Assembly: GCA_041874755.1 (NCBI GenBank)
Contig: CP102611.1
Span: 2,914,001-2,978,000 of the forward strand
Length of the DNA stretch: 64,000 nucleotides
Reading direction: 5' to 3'
Source: Chitinibacter sp. SCUT-21
Lineage (GTDB): Bacteria; Pseudomonadota; Gammaproteobacteria; Burkholderiales; Chitinibacteraceae
A program made the position numbers and the translations under genes. The notes under the pieces were generated by a model. It made no database searches. It was given only the letters and a program-made list of their open reading frames with translations, and was not told the origin of the DNA. Positions 50,573 to 60,201 of this stretch are shown here, piece after piece (position 1 is the stretch's first letter; each line of letters starts with the position of its first letter).

Positions 50573-51448
50573 ATGGACATTGCGCAACGTTTACAACAGT
50601 TGATCGGCGAGGGCTCATTCCCTCAGCAGGTTGTCACGCAATACCCGCATCTTGCCGAGCGGCTCGTCAATATTTGGGGCACGCCAGCAATGGATATTTT
50701 CCTCAACGATCTGTTTTTTGATCGACGCGGCGGTCGGCAGGGCTTTAGCGATGAAGTGATGCACGAGTTGTTCGCGCTGCAAAATCGGCATAACACCTTA
50801 TTTCCCCCTAAAGAAAACAACGGCATTTGGACTGAAAGCGATCTGGCGGTTGAAGATCAGCGGGCAGATTTGGCCACCTTTGACGTTTCTAAGCTTATCG
50901 AGGCGGCTAAGGCAGGCAATATGGCGCTGATTACGCATGCACTCAGTTGTGGCGTGCATATTGAATGTGCCGATGATGCTGGCCTCACAATGCTGTGGTG
51001 GGCATGTCGCTATGGCCATGCCGAGCTGGTGCTGACTTTGCTACGCGCTCGAGCCTCAGTCAAAGTGGCTGATGAGCATGGCTGTTTTGGCTTGCATTGG
51101 TTAGCAGCACAGGACCTTGCTCTGGTGATCGAAGAAATGCACCGCTGCGGAGCCAATTTAAACGTGAAAGATCATGATGGCATGACGCCATTAATGTACG
51201 CAGCAAGGCGCGGCCGCCTCTCTGCTGCGGGCTCATTATTGCGATTGGGGGCGGAAATTGATGCGCAAGACGAGCGTGGAATGAGTGCTTTGCACTTTGC
51301 GGCCGATGCGGGCGTCGCTCGAATGCTCGAATTATTGATGGCGTACTCTGCCAATCCAAGATTACTTAACTGTCAGCAAAAAACCGCCGCCGATTTGGTC
51401 GATGAAAAGCCGGATGCCATGCGCTTAAAAATGTATCTGAGCGAGTGA
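50573..51448 (+). CDS. ankyrin repeat protein
   Basis: A 291-residue cytoplasmic protein. The ATG at 50573 has AGGAG at a good distance; an upstream GTG (50531) is less likely. The first 110 residues are helical and not recognised. Residues from about 113 on carry five ankyrin-type repeats, with the phrases NMALITHALSCGVHIECADDAGLTMLWWACRYGH, DHDGMTPLMYAARRGR and ERGMSALHFAADAG. These form a protein-interaction surface; the partner is unknown. Confidence 0.87.
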   Translation: MDIAQRLQQLIGEGSFPQQVVTQYPHLAERLVNIWGTPAMDIFLNDLFFDRRGGRQGFSDEVMHELFALQNRHNTLFPPKENNGIWTESDLAVEDQRADLATFDVSKLIEAAKAGNMALITHALSCGVHIECADDAGLTMLWWACRYGHAELVLTLLRARASVKVADEHGCFGLHWLAAQDLALVIEEMHRCGANLNVKDHDGMTPLMYAARRGRLSAAGSLLRLGAEIDAQDERGMSALHFAADAGVARMLELLMAYSANPRLLNCQQKTAADLVDEKPDAMRLKMYLSE

Positions 51449-51637
51449 AAAACTGGCGGTTGTAGCCAATTTTGCTTGCCGAATATAGGTTGGATTTGAG
51501 CTTTTTCTCTCTGAGGGAATGACGACCTTTCCTTTGTCATTTTCTTTCGTTATTTGAATTTTAATCCCAGGTAAATTTATTTTTTTTCTTTTGCTGATGG
51601 CAAGAAAAGTGGCGTTTTTGCTGAAATATTAGATTTT

Positions 51638-51643
51638 TATAAT
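51638..51643 (+). promoter_or_regulatory. -10 box upstream of mltF
   Basis: A perfect TATAAT about 80 nt before the mltF start, without a convincing -35. The 274-nt gap between the ankyrin gene and mltF is AT-rich and holds nothing else recognisable. Confidence 0.4.
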
Positions 51644-51722
51644 GGTCTTGTGAAAATTTTTGTTTGTCGTTTCAATAAGATGCAGGCACAATGCGCGCAT
51701 CCTTACAGATTATCAGGTCGGC

Positions 51723-53177
51723 ATGAAGAGATTTTTGGTAGCGCTTTCTACGTTCTTATTATTCGGTTGTGGCGAGTCAAATCAGGCTCGTGTGCAGCAG
51801 GTATTACCGTGGTCAGAGACCAAAGAACTTGTCGTACTGGTGCAAAACGGGCCAACCGCTTTGTACGTCAATGCCGAGGGCAATTACGCGGGCCTTGAGT
51901 ACGATTTGGTGACGCAGTTCGCGCAAAAAAATAATTTGAAAGTGCGTTTTTTGGTGAGTAGCAATTACGCAGATATGCTCGAGCGCCTGAAACGGCGTGA
52001 GGCGCATATGGCTGTTGGCGGCCCACGGGATGATGTGCCAGGCCTGATTTATGGTTCTGCGTATCAAGACGTCAATGCAACGCTGATTTTTAGCTCAAAA
52101 GTGAGCGAAAGCGCCGCTTTAAAAGCCTTGCACGATGGGCGTTCTACGCTCAATACCTTGCCGCAGTATGTGAATGCGCTCAATAAAATCAAGCAAAAAT
52201 CACCTGCGCTTAATTGGCACGTGGTTCCCAATGGCGATAGCGAATCGCTGATTGAGCAAGTCTCGCAAGGCAAGCTCGATTATGCTTTGGTCGATTCACA
52301 TGCGGCTGAAGTGGCGCAAAATTACTACCCGAATATCGTTCGTTCACGTGAAATTGAAGGTGCCCAGCAGTTAGCTTGGGCGATGCCTGAGAATGACATC
52401 TACCTGCAGGTGCTGATTAGCGGCTTTTTCCAGCAGCAAGTGGCCGACGGTACGATGCGCCGCTTGCATGATCGTTATTATGGCCACGTTAATCGAGTCG
52501 ATCAGCTCGATGCCTTGGCTTACCTTGGGCGAATTCAATCGACTTTGCCACGCTATAAAGAGTGGTTCCAAGAAGCCGAGCAGCGCACCGGTCTTGATTG
52601 GCGTTTGATTGCCGCCTTGTCGTACCAAGAATCGCATTGGAATCCTGATGCGGTCTCGCCCACTGGCGTACGTGGCATGATGATGCTGACCAATGAAACG
52701 GCGCAGCGGATGAATGTGGATCGCACCAATCCGTATGAAAGTATTATCGGTGGTGCCAAATACATTCAATTGCTCAAAGAAACACTGGCCGATCGCGCGC
52801 CAGAGCCGGATCGCACATGGCTCGCGCTGGCGGCCTACAATATCGGTTTGGGTCATTTGATCGACGCGCGCACTTTGGCGGTGCGAATGAAGAAAGATCC
52901 AAATAGCTGGACTGATGTGAAATCGGTGTTGCCTCTACTGCGCAAGCCTGAGTATTTCAGCACCCTGAAATATGGCTATGCCCGCGGTGGCGAGCCGGTG
53001 ATTTTTGTCGAAAGCCTGCAATCGTATTACGACATCTTGGCTCGTTTTCAGCCGCCGAGCAAAACTGTGCTGCCAATGCCGTCCGATTCGGTTATCGTGC
53101 ATAATCCAGACAATTTGCAGCTTGAAATCAATAGTGTGCTAAACCCGATGGCGGTGGAAAAACTCGCGTCCCTTTAG
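51723..53177 (+). CDS. mltF: membrane-bound lytic transglycosylase F
   Basis: A 484-residue lipoprotein. The lipobox LLFGC gives Cys16 as the lipidated residue. An SBP-bac_3-like domain (about 35-255) is followed by an SLT domain with the catalytic Glu303 in ALSYQESHW, then GVRGMMMLTNETA and ALAAYNIGLGHL. It cleaves the MurNAc-GlcNAc bond with formation of 1,6-anhydro ends, at the outer membrane. This two-domain arrangement is characteristic of MltF. The start at 51723 gives a proper lipoprotein leader. A 47-nt element starts at the base after the TAG stop. Confidence 0.94.
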   Translation: MKRFLVALSTFLLFGCGESNQARVQQVLPWSETKELVVLVQNGPTALYVNAEGNYAGLEYDLVTQFAQKNNLKVRFLVSSNYADMLERLKRREAHMAVGGPRDDVPGLIYGSAYQDVNATLIFSSKVSESAALKALHDGRSTLNTLPQYVNALNKIKQKSPALNWHVVPNGDSESLIEQVSQGKLDYALVDSHAAEVAQNYYPNIVRSREIEGAQQLAWAMPENDIYLQVLISGFFQQQVADGTMRRLHDRYYGHVNRVDQLDALAYLGRIQSTLPRYKEWFQEAEQRTGLDWRLIAALSYQESHWNPDAVSPTGVRGMMMLTNETAQRMNVDRTNPYESIIGGAKYIQLLKETLADRAPEPDRTWLALAAYNIGLGHLIDARTLAVRMKKDPNSWTDVKSVLPLLRKPEYFSTLKYGYARGGEPVIFVESLQSYYDILARFQPPSKTVLPMPSDSVIVHNPDNLQLEINSVLNPMAVEKLASL

Positions 53178-53224
53178 GGTATTGCACTCTAGCTCAATAT
53201 TTATAATTTTTAGCGGCAAATACA
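53178..53224. repeat. 47-nt element touching the mltF stop codon
   Basis: GGTAT at 53178-53182, ATAC at 53220-53223, then A. Left arm GGTATTGC. It overlaps the left stem of the following hairpin. Confidence 0.7.
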
Positions 53225-53251
53225 TCGGCATGTATTTGCCGTTTGTGTTTC
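53214..53251 (+). terminator. mltF terminator-like hairpin
   Basis: A 12-bp perfect stem (CGGCAAATACAT, 53214-53225, with ATGTATTTGCCG, 53230-53241) and a CGGC loop, followed by a T-rich tract broken by two Gs. Confidence 0.65.
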
Positions 53252-53416
53252 TGCGCAGCTTGATCAAGCATTGAACTGGCGTTGCATCATCCTCGCACTT
53301 TCTTGCCGTGCCGCATAACCCGCCAGACTATCTTCGGCTGCGCCGCCGAGCGCAGAAACTTTTGGTCGTGACTTACGGTACAATGGCGTTTTTGCATTCT
53401 GCTGGACTTAAGCACG

Positions 53417-54805
53417 ATGACCGTACGCACTCGTTTCGCTCCTTCACCCACTGGCCTGTTGCACATTGGTGGTGTTCGCACAGCGCTGTTCTCTTGGGCT
53501 TATGCCAAAAAACACGGCGGCCAATTTGTTTTGCGCATTGAAGACACCGACTTAGAGCGCTCAACGCCTGAATCGGTTGCGGCGATTTTGGACGGTATGC
53601 ACTGGATCGACATCGGCTACGACGAAGGCCCGTTCTACCAAATGCAGCGCATGGAGCGCTACAAAGAAGTCATCGCGCAACTGCTTGCGAGCGGCCACGC
53701 TTATTACTGCTATTGCAGCAAGGAAGAGCTTGAAGCTCAGCGCGCAGCCGCCGAAGCGAAAGGCGAAAAGCCGCGCTACGATCGCACATGGCGCCCAGAG
53801 GAAGGCAAAACCTTGCCAGCGATTCCGGCTGACATTACCCCAGTAGTGCGTTTTAAAACGCCTATCGGCGGCTCGGTAGTGTGGGAAGACCAAGTGAAAG
53901 GTCGCATCGAAATCGCGCACAGCGAGCTGGACGATCTGATCATCGCGCGCCCCGATGGCACGCCAACGTATAACTTCTGCGTCGTCGTTGATGATGTGGA
54001 TATGAAGATCAGCCACGTGATTCGCGGCGACGACCACGTGAATAACACGCCACGCCAAATCGTGATTTACGAAGCGATGGGCGCGACCGTGCCAGTATTT
54101 GCGCACTTACCAATGATCAACAACGATCAAGGCGTGAAACTCTCTAAACGCCGCGACGCGGTATCTGTCGTCGATTACGACAGCCAAGGTTTTTTGCCAG
54201 AAGCTTTGCTCAATTATCTAGCGCGTTTGGGCTGGGGCCATGGCGACGACGAAATCTTCTCGATGCAGCAGTTCGTTGAATGGTTCGATCTGAAAGACGT
54301 CAGCGGCAGCCCAAGCCGGATGGACCGCGATAAATTGCTGTGGATTAACGCGCAATATATTAAAGCGGCCGATCCAGCCAAACTCGCAGCACGCGTGGCC
54401 GGCTTCTTGGCCGATAAAGGTGTGAATACCGATGCTGGCCCAGCTTTGGCTGAGGTGTGCGCCTTGCTGAAAGATCGCAGCCAAACTTTGGTCGAAATGG
54501 CCGAGCAAGCGGTGTACTTCTACCAAGCTTTGACGCCAACAGCCGAGATCGTCGAAAAACACCTCGACCCAGAATCAGAAGAGCGTTTGAAAGTCTTTGC
54601 GGCTGAAGCGGCAAAACTCGAAAACTGGGACGCGGCAACGATCGGCGCGTTCATCAAAGAGTTTGTGAAAGCGCAGGGCGTGAAAATGCCGCAAGTGGGC
54701 ATGCCATTACGCGCGAAAGTCTGCGGCATTACCAACACGCCATCGGTCGATGCCGTACTCGCGCTAATTGGTCGCGAAGAAGTATTGCGTCGTTTGACGG
54801 CTTAA
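53417..54805 (+). CDS. gltX: glutamyl-tRNA synthetase
   Basis: A 462-residue class I synthetase. [19 protein letters not shown] has the HIGH-type motif, and KLSKR near residue 240 is the KMSKS-type motif. The C-terminal anticodon-binding helices are complete. It charges tRNA-Glu; the long form without the zinc-site cysteines typical of GluQ-RS. It has its own terminator. The 240-nt gap before it holds a 47-nt element and a hairpin. Confidence 0.97.
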   Translation: MTVRTRFAPSPTGLLHIGGVRTALFSWAYAKKHGGQFVLRIEDTDLERSTPESVAAILDGMHWIDIGYDEGPFYQMQRMERYKEVIAQLLASGHAYYCYCSKEELEAQRAAAEAKGEKPRYDRTWRPEEGKTLPAIPADITPVVRFKTPIGGSVVWEDQVKGRIEIAHSELDDLIIARPDGTPTYNFCVVVDDVDMKISHVIRGDDHVNNTPRQIVIYEAMGATVPVFAHLPMINNDQGVKLSKRRDAVSVVDYDSQGFLPEALLNYLARLGWGHGDDEIFSMQQFVEWFDLKDVSGSPSRMDRDKLLWINAQYIKAADPAKLAARVAGFLADKGVNTDAGPALAEVCALLKDRSQTLVEMAEQAVYFYQALTPTAEIVEKHLDPESEERLKVFAAEAAKLENWDAATIGAFIKEFVKAQGVKMPQVGMPLRAKVCGITNTPSVDAVLALIGREEVLRRLTA

Positions 54806-54877
54806 ACGACAGGCTACGTTCTCCTCCCCTTACGCTACGTCGAGTGATGCGTAAGGGTGGTTAGGGCGATATTATTA

Positions 54878-54909
54878 AAGCTGCATGGCCTGTCATGCAG
54901 CTTTTTTAT
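54878..54909 (+). terminator. gltX terminator
   Basis: AAAGCTGCATG / CATGCAGCTTTTTT hairpin just before the next gene. Confidence 0.88.
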
Positions 54910-54924
54910 GTGGGGTGAACTGCA

Positions 54925-55470
54925 ATGAAGAGCGCTTTACTGGTAATCGATTTTCAAACTGGCTTGATCGAATCAACTCTACCTGCGACGCGAGGTGCTG
55001 AAACACTAGCGCAAATTAACGCGACGATTGCGCTGGCGCGCCAGCGGCAGATGCCGGTGATGTTTATCCAGCACCATGAAGACGATTTGCCGCAAGGCTC
55101 GCCAGCGTGGGAGTTGCACCCAGGTTTGGCGCGTGTAGAGAGCGACATCGTTATTGCTAAAGAGTCAGCCGATGCTTTTTTGGATACCGATCTGACAGCA
55201 ACGCTTGAAGCGATGAGGATTAAGGGCCTTTGGATTACGGGCTATGCCTGTGATTTTTGTGTCGATACCACGCTACGCCGCGCAGCCTCATTGGGTTATG
55301 CCGTAACCGTGGTGAGCGATGCGCATACCGGTAAAGATCGCCCGCACGCCACTGGCGAGCAATTGGTCGCGCATTTAAATTGGCTGTGGGCTCATTTGGC
55401 GGTTAAAGGCAATCCAATTAGAGTAATTTCCTATGGTGAGTTGGAATTGTCAGAGCGGACTAATATCTAG
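54925..55470 (+). CDS. isochorismatase-like cysteine hydrolase
   Basis: A 181-residue single-domain protein. The triad is Asp9 (LVIDFQ), Lys79 (IAKE) and Cys112 (FCVDTT). The cysteine shows it is an amidase-like member (nicotinamidase, ureidoacrylate or similar) rather than true isochorismatase, which lacks Cys. The substrate is not known and the neighbours give no clue. Confidence 0.88.
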   Translation: MKSALLVIDFQTGLIESTLPATRGAETLAQINATIALARQRQMPVMFIQHHEDDLPQGSPAWELHPGLARVESDIVIAKESADAFLDTDLTATLEAMRIKGLWITGYACDFCVDTTLRRAASLGYAVTVVSDAHTGKDRPHATGEQLVAHLNWLWAHLAVKGNPIRVISYGELELSERTNI

Positions 55471-55636
55471 AGTTCGTATTTGGTTAAGTGATTCAAAAGC
55501 TACACACTAGCGCACTTGCGATTAAAGGCTATTTTGCAAAACTTTATGACCTGATTCTTTTAATAAGGATTGGTAGAGTGGTTTTTGTGCTTGCTATTGA
55601 TTGGGAGCGGAAAGTGGTTTAGGGCGTGTGGGCCAT

Positions 55637-55676
55637 TCCTTTTGAGCAGTCGCTTATACGATTGAGCCTAAAAGGA
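55637..55676 (+). other. long hairpin in a 520-nt intergenic gap
   Basis: TCCTTTT pairs with AAAAGGA and CAGTCG pairs with CGATTG (one G-T pair) around the loop CTTATA. The right arm contains part of a strong AGGAGG site. The rest of the gap 55471-55991 contains no convincing gene. It may hold a small RNA or a leader. Confidence 0.35.
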
Positions 55677-55991
55677 GGTTGTAGTTTTGCAAGGTTTCGG
55701 CTCTGGTTGTTCGATGCTGAATAAAAGCTAATGCAACGCGTGAAAATACTCCAACGTGCTGTATTTCTTGTGTATTTGCCTGAAACTACAAAGGAATTAT
55801 AAAGAACCGATTGGATGTGCCTTCAGATAGCATAAAACAACACTAGCGGGGATGCGAACACGGGGCTGTAAACTGCTGCAAGAAACGGTAAAATCGGCCG
55901 TCCGATGATGCGCGGTGTAGGTACACGGTTAGGTGCACAATTTGTAGGGGTATTTTGATTTCGATTGACGCTAAGTCTTTGATTCATTTGG

Positions 55992-56068
55992 TGGCGCACC
56001 CAGCAGGAATCGAACCTGCGACCTTCAGCTTCGGAAACTGACACTCTATCCAACTGAGCTATGGGTGC
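55992..56068 (-). tRNA. tRNA-Arg (CCG)
   Basis: A 77-nt cloverleaf on the minus strand. Acceptor GCACCCA / TGGGTGC, anticodon loop TTCCGAA with anticodon CCG, TTCGATT T-loop and an encoded CCA. It stands alone. Confidence 0.96.
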
Positions 56069-56208
56069 ATCAAGGAGCGCAGATAATAACTGCTTTATAT
56101 CTGTGCGTCTAGCTGGCAAAAACTTGTCGCGCTTGTGATTAGCGGTATAATTGCACGCTAGAAAAGCTGTACAAGCTATTATTAACGAATTCTACAAGGG
56201 ATGACAGC

Positions 56209-56958
56209 ATGGGCGGATCCAACGCGTCTGCGTCTAAGGGCGTTGCTGGTATGGTTCTGGCAGCTTTGATTGGCGTGCCACTGGTTGTATATTTGCTTAT
56301 TAAATTGTTTACATCAGGCATGTCAACAAATTTGACGAGCTCGACGATGACTTCAGAAGCTGTTTCTGCTCGTCTGCAGCCTGTTGGTGTGGTGAAAGTG
56401 GTAGAGGGTGGTGCTCCAGGTTCTCGTAGCGGTAAAAGTGTTTATGAAAACGTCTGTATCTCCTGTCATGGCGCTGGCTTAGCTGGCGCTCCAAAATTTG
56501 GTGATGCAGGGGCTTGGGCTGCGCGTATTGGTCAAGGCTTTGAAACTCTATCGAAACACGCTATCGTTGGCTTCAACGCTATGCCTGCGAAAGGTGGTGC
56601 GGCTGATCTGACTGATGATGAAGTGAAGCGTGCAGTTGCCTTTATGGGTAATGCAGTCGGTGCTAAGTTTGAAGAGCCTGCCGTGGCTGGCGCTGCTGCA
56701 GGTGGTGCAGTAGATCCAAATACCAAAGGTAAAGAAATCTACGGTTCAACCTGTGTTGCGTGTCACGGCTCTGGTGCTGCTGGTGCACCTAAGTTTGGCG
56801 ATAAAGCTGCTTGGGCTCCACGTCTGAAAGATGGTGTAGATGCGGCTGTCGCATTGGGTATTAAAGGTCTGAACGCTATGCCTCCAAAAGGTGGTTATGC
56901 TGGTTCTGATGAAGAGTTTAAAGCTGCAGCGTTGTACATGATCAACGCATCAAAATAA
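56209..56958 (+). CDS. di-haem cytochrome c (c5 family)
   Basis: A 249-residue protein with an N-terminal transmembrane anchor (about 12-33) and two cytochrome c domains. The haem sites are CISCH at 83-87 and CVACH at 182-186, each followed by GAPKFGD and NAMP(A/P)KGG, which supply the Met ligand. The two halves are clear duplicates. An Ala/Gly-rich linker (about 155-170) joins them. Such membrane-bound c5 cytochromes carry electrons to terminal oxidases. The start ATG at 56209 is preceded by AAGGGATGA. A strong terminator follows. Confidence 0.94.
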   Translation: MGGSNASASKGVAGMVLAALIGVPLVVYLLIKLFTSGMSTNLTSSTMTSEAVSARLQPVGVVKVVEGGAPGSRSGKSVYENVCISCHGAGLAGAPKFGDAGAWAARIGQGFETLSKHAIVGFNAMPAKGGAADLTDDEVKRAVAFMGNAVGAKFEEPAVAGAAAGGAVDPNTKGKEIYGSTCVACHGSGAAGAPKFGDKAAWAPRLKDGVDAAVALGIKGLNAMPPKGGYAGSDEEFKAAALYMINASK

Positions 56959-56972
56959 GCTAATTCTGTAAT

Positions 56973-57002
56973 AAAAAAAGCCGCATTGATGCGGCTTTTT
57001 TT
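56973..57002. terminator. terminator between the cytochrome and GlmS-like genes
   Basis: AAAAAAAGCCGCA / TGCGGCTTTTTTT hairpin between convergent genes. Confidence 0.9.
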
Positions 57003-57017
57003 ATTTCTACAAATCAA

Positions 57018-58754
57018 TTAGTCATTGGCTTGGGCTTTACTAAGGTTGCGTGGTGCATCAACATCATTACCACGAGAAATAGCAATTAAATAGCTCAATA
57101 GCTGAAATGCAACGCCGTACAAAATAGGATTGAGGTGCGGCATTTTTCGTGGAATTTGAATGCAGTAAAAGTGTTCGCTCGAACTTAACGCAATATCTGT
57201 TAAGAGGTAAATATCACCCTTTCTAGATTTCACTTCGTGCAAATTAGCGAGCATTTTGTCGGCATTGACATCCCAAGGTAAGCAGGCGATTACCGGAATT
57301 GTGTGGTCAATCAACGCAACAGGGCCGTGCTTGAGTTCGCCGCTGGGGTAAGCTTCGGCATGGATGTAGCACACTTCTTTAAATTTTTGCGCAGCTTCGA
57401 ATGCAATGGGTAGCTGCGAATGTTTACCAATGACGAACAGGTTTTGCATTGGCGCTAAGCGCTGCGCCCATGTTTTTAGTTGGGTGTTCAGTTGAAGTGT
57501 TTCAGACAATGCCAAAGGTAAGCAGTGAAGCTCTTCTATGGCTGCGCGATTAAAACGCTGTCGTCCTTCAGCTAATTTGATCGCGATAAAATACAGGCAG
57601 AGTAATTGGCTGGTGTAGGTTTTTGTCGATGCGGTACTTAGCTCTGGCCCTGCATATTGCAGGAATTCATATTTTGCCAACTTGGCTAACGGGCTATTTT
57701 TTTGATTGCTGATCACCAGGGTTTCTTGGTAGCCAGTGGCTTTTGCCAAGCGCAAGGCGGCGACAGTGTCAGCCGTTTGTCCCGATTGCGAAATGGCAAT
57801 CACTAGTGTGTTCGGTTCTAGTAGCGGCTGTTGGTCGCGATACTCACTGGAATATTCTACTTTGCACGGCAGTGCCGCGATTTGTTCTATCCAATATTGA
57901 GCGCTGAGCGCGGCATGATGACTTGAACCGCTGGCTAGCAACAGTATCCGCTCGAAAGCATGGCCCTGCCCCAGTTCGTTTAGCACTGAAGCAAGTTGGT
58001 TGTTGAGAAATAATTCAATTAGGTCAGCGGCAACCATCGCTTGGGCAAAAATGTCGTCCAGCATATGGTGGGTAGTGCCGAGTATGGCATTGTGTGGCGT
58101 TGGGTCTTTATGCCGAACTTGACCTGCATAATCAAAGCAGAATATCTGTTGTGGTGTAATTTGCGCCAATTCATCGCTGTCTAGCGTAATAAAGAGCGAG
58201 CTTTGGTCTTTAAGGATTTTGCGATCGCTACATACAAAGTTGCCCTGCGAATTTTGGCTGATATATAACTGTGGTCCCTTGCTGCAGCAAATTAAGCTGG
58301 GTGCTAACTCTTGGGCATAAACACAGCAACTAAAATAGCCTTGAAGTTCGGCCAAGGCCTCACGAATCGCAACGAGCAAATCTTTGTGAGAGCGGCTATG
58401 CCAATCGATCAATGCCGCAACAACTTCCTCTGCGCGCGATAAATTTGCTGCATAGCCTACAGAATCTAGTTTGCTGAGGATGAGGTTGAGGTTTTCAATA
58501 TGACCAATTATTGAAACAATAATCCGTCCCCGAAAAGCATGGCAATTTTGTGTGCTGGCTGCCAAACCTAAAGTCAGTACCCCTACTTGAGCGTGGGTAT
58601 TGTTATGAAGGCTCCCCAGTGAGGCGGGGTTGAGCGCTTGTTCGTCTAAATGGCCGCAACGCAGCTGATAGTGTTGCTGGCTGGCGCGCAGCAGCGCGGC
58701 ACTTAGCATTTGGCTAGTGCTACTCAACGATACTGCGCCAATCAATATGCTCAT
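57018..58754 (-). CDS. GlmS-like protein with degenerate glutaminase domain
   Basis: A 578-residue homologue of glucosamine-6-phosphate synthase. The C-terminal isomerase half (about 235-578) is well preserved: two SIS domains with SGSSHHAA, ISQSGQTADT, STASTKTYTSQL, GELKHGP with the catalytic His, and the ending DVDAPRNLSK with the substrate Lys. The N-terminal half has the right length but no nucleophile: it starts MSILIGAVS in place of the essential MCGIVG, and the RWATHG and NGIIEN motifs are lost. It probably cannot use glutamine. It may isomerise or deaminate sugar phosphates with free ammonia, or be regulatory. A normal GlmS is expected elsewhere in the genome. Confidence 0.85.
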   Translation of the reverse strand: MSILIGAVSLSSTSQMLSAALLRASQQHYQLRCGHLDEQALNPASLGSLHNNTHAQVGVLTLGLAASTQNCHAFRGRIIVSIIGHIENLNLILSKLDSVGYAANLSRAEEVVAALIDWHSRSHKDLLVAIREALAELQGYFSCCVYAQELAPSLICCSKGPQLYISQNSQGNFVCSDRKILKDQSSLFITLDSDELAQITPQQIFCFDYAGQVRHKDPTPHNAILGTTHHMLDDIFAQAMVAADLIELFLNNQLASVLNELGQGHAFERILLLASGSSHHAALSAQYWIEQIAALPCKVEYSSEYRDQQPLLEPNTLVIAISQSGQTADTVAALRLAKATGYQETLVISNQKNSPLAKLAKYEFLQYAGPELSTASTKTYTSQLLCLYFIAIKLAEGRQRFNRAAIEELHCLPLALSETLQLNTQLKTWAQRLAPMQNLFVIGKHSQLPIAFEAAQKFKEVCYIHAEAYPSGELKHGPVALIDHTIPVIACLPWDVNADKMLANLHEVKSRKGDIYLLTDIALSSSEHFYCIQIPRKMPHLNPILYGVAFQLLSYLIAISRGNDVDAPRNLSKAQAND

Positions 58755-59016
58755 AAAATTGTTTAATTTGCGGTGAGGACTAACTCATCCTAGCCCCGCT
58801 TGAGCAGGGCTGCAAATTTGAATGATTATTTTACACTGGCCGAATTGCTGGCGTTTCTTGCTCACCCAGCCAGCACTTGACGCATATTTTGAAGCCAAAT
58901 TGACTCAAGCAAGGCCAAATTCAATGCGCTGAGGTAGAATAGCGGGCTTTAAGTTCGAGTTGCCTGCGCCGTGGTTTGGCAAAGCGGAGCTTGTCTTTGA
59001 TTTTGAGAGATTTTTG

Positions 59017-59253
59017 ATGGCCAAAGCGAGTAAACCCCAATTACCAGAGAGCTACGAAGCGGGCGTGGCCGAGCTTGATGCACTCATTGCACAAATGGAA
59101 AGTGGCGCCATGCCGCTAGAAGCGAGCTTGGCTGCGTATCAGCGTGGCACCGAGCTTTTGCGCTTTTGCGAAGGCAAGCTAGCGGCTGCTGAGCAGCAGG
59201 TAAAAATCTTAGAGGCGGGCGAATTGAAAGCCATGCCAGATTTGGGGGCTTAA
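59017..59253 (+). CDS. xseB: exodeoxyribonuclease VII small subunit
   Basis: A 78-residue protein starting MAKASKPQLPESYEAGVAELDALIAQMESG; an in-frame ATG at 58960 lies too far upstream for the family. The ELDALIAQMESGAMPLEASLAAYQRGTELLR helical hairpin is the XseB signature. Several copies bind XseA to degrade single-stranded DNA. It heads the xseB-ispA-dxs cluster, a classical bacterial gene order. Confidence 0.94.
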   Translation: MAKASKPQLPESYEAGVAELDALIAQMESGAMPLEASLAAYQRGTELLRFCEGKLAAAEQQVKILEAGELKAMPDLGA

Positions 59254-59256
59254 TTG

Positions 59257-60159
59257 GTGAGCACGACAACACTCAATTTCAAAGACTGGATGGCGCAAGT
59301 TCAAGCGCAAATGGAAGACGCGCTCGGCCAATTTCTCCCGGCGAGTACCCATATTCCCGAACGCCTGCATGACGCGATGCGCTATAGCGTGCTCGACGGT
59401 GGTAAACGCGTGCGCCCCTTGCTGGTGTTCGCAGCAGGTCAGTTGGTCGATGCCGACCCGCAACGCTTGCAAGCCGTTGGCTCAGCAGTGGAAATGATCC
59501 ACGCATATTCATTGGTGCACGACGATATGCCACCGATGGATAACGATGTGCTACGCCGTGGCAAGCCAACCGTTCACGTGGCATTTGGCGAAGCCACTGC
59601 TTTACTGGCGGGCGATGCGCTGCAAACGGCGGCGTTTGATGTTTTGTCAGCTCAAACTTTGGCTGATTCGCCTACCGATCAATTGAAAATGGTCAATATC
59701 CTCGCGCGTGCTTCAGGTAGTCTGGGGATGTGTGGCGGGCAGGGGATCGATTTATACAGCGTGGGCCAAGCGCTAACATTGCCTGAACTTGAACACATGC
59801 ATATTCTAAAAACCGGCGCGCTGATTCGCGCGGCGGTATTGCTCGGTTCTTACTGTGGCCAGCCCTTGAGCGAAGCGCAGCGCAATGGCTTGGATCATTT
59901 TGCCAAGTGCATTGGTTTGGCCTTCCAAGTGGTCGACGATATTCTCGATTGCGAAGCCGATTCAGCAACTTTGGGCAAAACTGCAGGTAAAGACGCCGCC
60001 AATAATAAGCCGACTTATGTTGCGCTATTGGGAATGAAGGGCGCGAAGGAAAAAGCCCAAGAGCTCAAACAAGCGGCGTTTGATGCATTGGCACCGTTTG
60101 GTGAAAAAGCAGATCGATTGCAGGCCCTTGCCGGGTATATCGTTGATCGCAAGTATTAA
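59257..60159 (+). CDS. ispA: farnesyl diphosphate synthase
   Basis: A 300-residue polyprenyl synthase. The first Asp-rich motif is DDMPPMDND (DDxxxxD) and the second is DDILD. It condenses IPP with DMAPP and GPP to FPP, the precursor of ubiquinone and undecaprenyl carrier. The start is uncertain: GTG at 59257, 3 nt after the xseB stop, is chosen over the TTG directly at 59254. The last codons overlap a perfect 47-nt element. dxs follows 42 nt downstream. Confidence 0.95.
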   Translation: MSTTTLNFKDWMAQVQAQMEDALGQFLPASTHIPERLHDAMRYSVLDGGKRVRPLLVFAAGQLVDADPQRLQAVGSAVEMIHAYSLVHDDMPPMDNDVLRRGKPTVHVAFGEATALLAGDALQTAAFDVLSAQTLADSPTDQLKMVNILARASGSLGMCGGQGIDLYSVGQALTLPELEHMHILKTGALIRAAVLLGSYCGQPLSEAQRNGLDHFAKCIGLAFQVVDDILDCEADSATLGKTAGKDAANNKPTYVALLGMKGAKEKAQELKQAAFDALAPFGEKADRLQALAGYIVDRKY

Positions 60160-60180
60160 TATTGTCTGCAGACTTATACC
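60134..60180. repeat. 47-nt GGTAT-N37-ATACC element across the ispA end (perfect ends)
   Basis: GGTAT at 60134-60138 in the last ispA codons, ATACC at 60176-60180 in the gap before dxs. The TAA stop lies in the AT-rich centre. Confidence 0.65.
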
Positions 60181-60201
60181 CTGTGGATTGGATGGTTTTA
60201 A

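Noticed and set aside
55823..56119. 98-codon minus-strand frame over tRNA-Arg
   Set aside because: It is the usual false translation of a tRNA gene (PIAQLDRVSVSEAEGRRFDS).
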